NCBI GenBank assembly: GCA_903934275.1
Contig: CAIZNF010000140.1
Coordinates: forward strand, 1-5,652
DNA: 5,652 bases
Source of the DNA: an uncultured Nitrosomonadales bacterium
Lineage (GTDB): Bacteria > Pseudomonadota > Gammaproteobacteria > Burkholderiales > Gallionellaceae
Direction of reading: 5' to 3'
Numbering within the stretch: position 1 is the stretch's first letter; each line of letters opens with the position of its first letter. A program made the position numbers and the translations under genes. The notes under the pieces are model-generated. The model was not told the origin of the DNA. It saw only the letters and a list, made by a program, of their open reading frames with translations, and searched no databases. Shown one piece after another: positions 4,062 through 5,652 of the stretch.

Positions 4062-5410
4062 CATGCGGTCGGTTCGTCTGCTGATGTCGTTTCCGGGGTT
4101 TTTCGGGGCTTGCGGCGGCGGCGTTTTTTGTCCCCCGCTTGTTCCGGTTGCAACATTTCCGCCTGCCGTTCGGCACTGGCATCCTGAAATTCATCCCACC
4201 ACAAGCCGAGCTCGTCATCCACTTCGCCGCTGGCGCAGCGCAACAATAAAAAGTCGAATCCGGCGCGAAAACGCGGCTGTTCCAATAAACGAAACGGGCG
4301 CTGCCCGGCACGTTGCTCGAAGCGTTGCTGCAGCAGCCAGATTTCCTTCATCACTGCATCGTGGCGATGCGGGATGGCAAGTTGCGCTTTCTGTCTGGCC
4401 AGCACATCATCCATCGCCGCGTGCATTGCGCCCACCGGACGCTCGCCCTGCTGCACACGGATATTCCACGCCGCCAGCACCTCATGCCAGAGCAAAGCGG
4501 CAAACAAAAACGCGGGGGAAACTGTCTTATCCTGATTAATGCGTTCGTCGGTATTGCGCAATGCCAGCATGACAAATTTTTCGCCCATCGGCTGCTCCAG
4601 GATCACATCCAGCAGCGGAAGCAAGCCATGATGCAGATTCATCTTGCGCAATTGCTGAATGCATTCCACCGAATGGCCGGACAGCAACATTTTCAACACC
4701 TCATCAATCAAACGCGACTGCGGCACATTGTCGAGCAAATCCTTCATTTCGCCGATCCTTGCGGCAGTTGCGGCATCCAGCCGGAAGCACAGTTTGGCGG
4801 ACAAGCGGACCGCGCGGACCATCCGCACCGGGTCTTCGCGGTAGCGCACTGCCGGGTCGCCGATCATGCGCAGCAGGTGTTTGCGGGTATCGGCATAGCC
4901 GTTGTGATAATCGTAAATTTCCTGGGTGGACGGATCGTAGAACAGCGCGTTCGCGGTGAAATCGCGCCGCGCAGCATCCTGTTCCTGATCGCCGAACTGG
5001 TTGTCGCGCAACAGGCGTCCATGCTCGTCAGTCTGCGCATCTTCGGCCTCGATCATGCTCCGAAAAGTGGAGACTTCGACCACTTCTTCGCCGAACATCG
5101 CATGCACCAACTGAAAGCGCCTTCCGATGATGCGTGAGCGGCGAAACACGCGGCGCACCTGTTCCGGTGTGGCATCGGTCGCTATATCGAAATCCTTGGG
5201 GGTTCGCTCCAGCAGCAGGTCGCGCACCGCACCGCCGACCACGTAGGCCTGATAGCCCGCCGCTTGCAGGCCATCGGTGACCTTCTTCGCCCCGTAACTG
5301 ATTTGTTCGCGTGCTACGCCATGCAGCTCAAATGGGATCACCTGGGCATTTCCTGCTGTCTTGGTTTTAGCCGGTTTGCGAAATACGCGCTTGAGGAATT
5401 TTCTGATCAT
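4061..5410 (-). CDS. pcnB: Poly(A) polymerase I
   Basis: The 449-residue product adds poly(A) tails to RNA 3' ends, marking them for degradation. The nucleotidyltransferase head has YVVGGAVRDLLLERTPKDFD (residues 56-75), with the catalytic pair D73 and D75 in DFDIAT. IIGRRFQLVHAMFG (94-107) is of the type that distinguishes bacterial poly(A) polymerases from the closely related CCA-adding enzymes. RRDFTANALFYDP (148-160) and IGDPAVRYREDPVRMVRAVR (183-202) are shared domain motifs. The C-terminus is a basic tail, KKRRRRKPRK (428-437), common in PcnB and probably RNA binding. Length is close to E. coli PcnB (about 465). ATG 5410 has no clear Shine-Dalgarno; a TATAAA-like stretch and a REP lie just upstream. 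It is the first gene of the cluster, and folK follows. Confidence 0.95.
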   Translation of the reverse strand: MIRKFLKRVFRKPAKTKTAGNAQVIPFELHGVAREQISYGAKKVTDGLQAAGYQAYVVGGAVRDLLLERTPKDFDIATDATPEQVRRVFRRSRIIGRRFQLVHAMFGEEVVEVSTFRSMIEAEDAQTDEHGRLLRDNQFGDQEQDAARRDFTANALFYDPSTQEIYDYHNGYADTRKHLLRMIGDPAVRYREDPVRMVRAVRLSAKLCFRLDAATAARIGEMKDLLDNVPQSRLIDEVLKMLLSGHSVECIQQLRKMNLHHGLLPLLDVILEQPMGEKFVMLALRNTDERINQDKTVSPAFLFAALLWHEVLAAWNIRVQQGERPVGAMHAAMDDVLARQKAQLAIPHRHDAVMKEIWLLQQRFEQRAGQRPFRLLEQPRFRAGFDFLLLRCASGEVDDELGLWWDEFQDASAERQAEMLQPEQAGDKKRRRRKPRKTPETTSADEPTA

Positions 5411-5424
5411 GCAATTTTTATAAA

Positions 5425-5450
5425 GTGGAGCGCGACGCGGTCGCGCAAAT
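5425..5450 (+). repeat. Single REP unit in the pcnB upstream region
   Basis: GTGGAGCGCGAC (5425-5436) followed by GTCGCGC (5440-5446) forms a perfect 7-bp stem with a 3-nt GCG loop (5430-5446). The GTGGAGCGCGA head and TCGCGC end closely resemble the inverse of the right unit of the pair at 1723-1747, so both appear to belong to one REP family. It lies 15 nt upstream of the pcnB ATG and would be transcribed as a leader hairpin. Confidence 0.55.
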
Positions 5451-5458
5451 GAGCGTGC

Positions 5459-5631
5459 ATTATCCTAGAAAAAGCAGTTGTCCGCAGATTACGCAGATTT
5501 TCGCCGATTAAACAACAAGTAACATTGTGTCGCCGACTCACCTATCGGGTGAGAAGATACATATCTGCAACAGACTGAAAATCTGCGGTAATCTGCGTAA
5601 TCTGCGGATCGAACTGCTGTTTTTGAATTAT
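5459..5631 (+). mobile_element. Complete MITE-like element (copy C, 5464-5626) with 5-bp target duplications
   Basis: ATTAT occurs directly outside both ends (5459-5463 and 5627-5631), the expected footprint of a transposition event with 5-bp duplication. The left end is CCTAGAAAAAGCAGTT (5464-5479). The right end AACTGCTGTTTTTGA (5612-5626) is an imperfect inverse whose last bases have drifted. Long arms continue the inversion: CCGCAGATTACGCAGATT (5482-5499) opposes AATCTGCGTAATCTGCGG (5591-5608). The centre is a perfect hairpin, CTCACC-TATCG-GGTGAG (5537-5553). The element is 163 bp and non-coding, hence MITE-like. It sits upstream of pcnB and could form a cruciform or influence its promoter. 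Copies A and B share its orientation. Confidence 0.75.
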
Positions 5632-5652
5632 ACACCGCTTGGATTTTCAGCC

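Noticed and set aside
4313..5137. Long plus-strand frame (274 codons) opposite pcnB
   Set aside because: It is antisense to a clearly recognised pcnB carrying all family motifs. The translation has no family features and is rich in His and Gln, typical of an antisense shadow.
5578..5609. Possible CRISPR-like or tandem repeat array from the ATCTGCG units
   Set aside because: The units are 9-10 nt with no spacers and belong to the inverted arms of a MITE.

Overview
The window looks like a chromosomal segment of a betaproteobacterium, probably of the Nitrosomonadales/Gallionellaceae type. That placement is inferred from the minus-strand gene order pcnB-folK-deoxynucleoside kinase-panB and from protein style; no 16S or other marker is present. 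The window has two parts: a decayed plus-strand toxin-antitoxin (TA) island (about 1-1600) and a compact minus-strand housekeeping cluster (1912-5410). Small palindromic elements separate and border them.

TA island: an apparently intact higBA pair (594-872 and 883-1185) is followed by an intact ribbon-helix-helix-like antitoxin gene (1222-1464). That gene runs into the first third of a PemK/MazF-type toxin gene (1461-1582), which carries a premature stop and breaks off at a miniature inverted-repeat element. The missing two thirds of a PemK/MazF toxin lie at the other end of the island (88-317), directly after the right half of the same kind of element. The two fragments join exactly at a shared TTCAA and rebuild a normal toxin of about 110-114 residues. 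The simplest reading is one mazEF operon, disrupted by a MITE with 5-bp target duplication, followed by higBA. This unit was later circularly permuted, either by recombination between MITE copies or as a remnant of a tandem duplication. Each antitoxin-encoding operon has a perfect 7-bp inverted repeat upstream that could be its autoregulatory operator.

Housekeeping cluster, in transcription order: pcnB (poly(A) polymerase I), folK (HPPK, folate synthesis), a deoxynucleoside kinase overlapping folK by 11 bp, and panB (ketopantoate hydroxymethyltransferase, pantothenate synthesis). The tight spacing suggests one operon. The products act in RNA decay, folate, nucleotide salvage and CoA precursor pathways.

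Repeats: three directly oriented copies or half-copies of a roughly 163-bp MITE (1-87, 1583-about 1680, 5464-5626); a REPIN-like REP pair with compensatory stem changes (1684-1747); a single related REP before pcnB (5425-5450); and two tandem perfect hairpins between pcnB and folK (3938-3973). No tRNA, rRNA, CRISPR array or transposase gene was seen.
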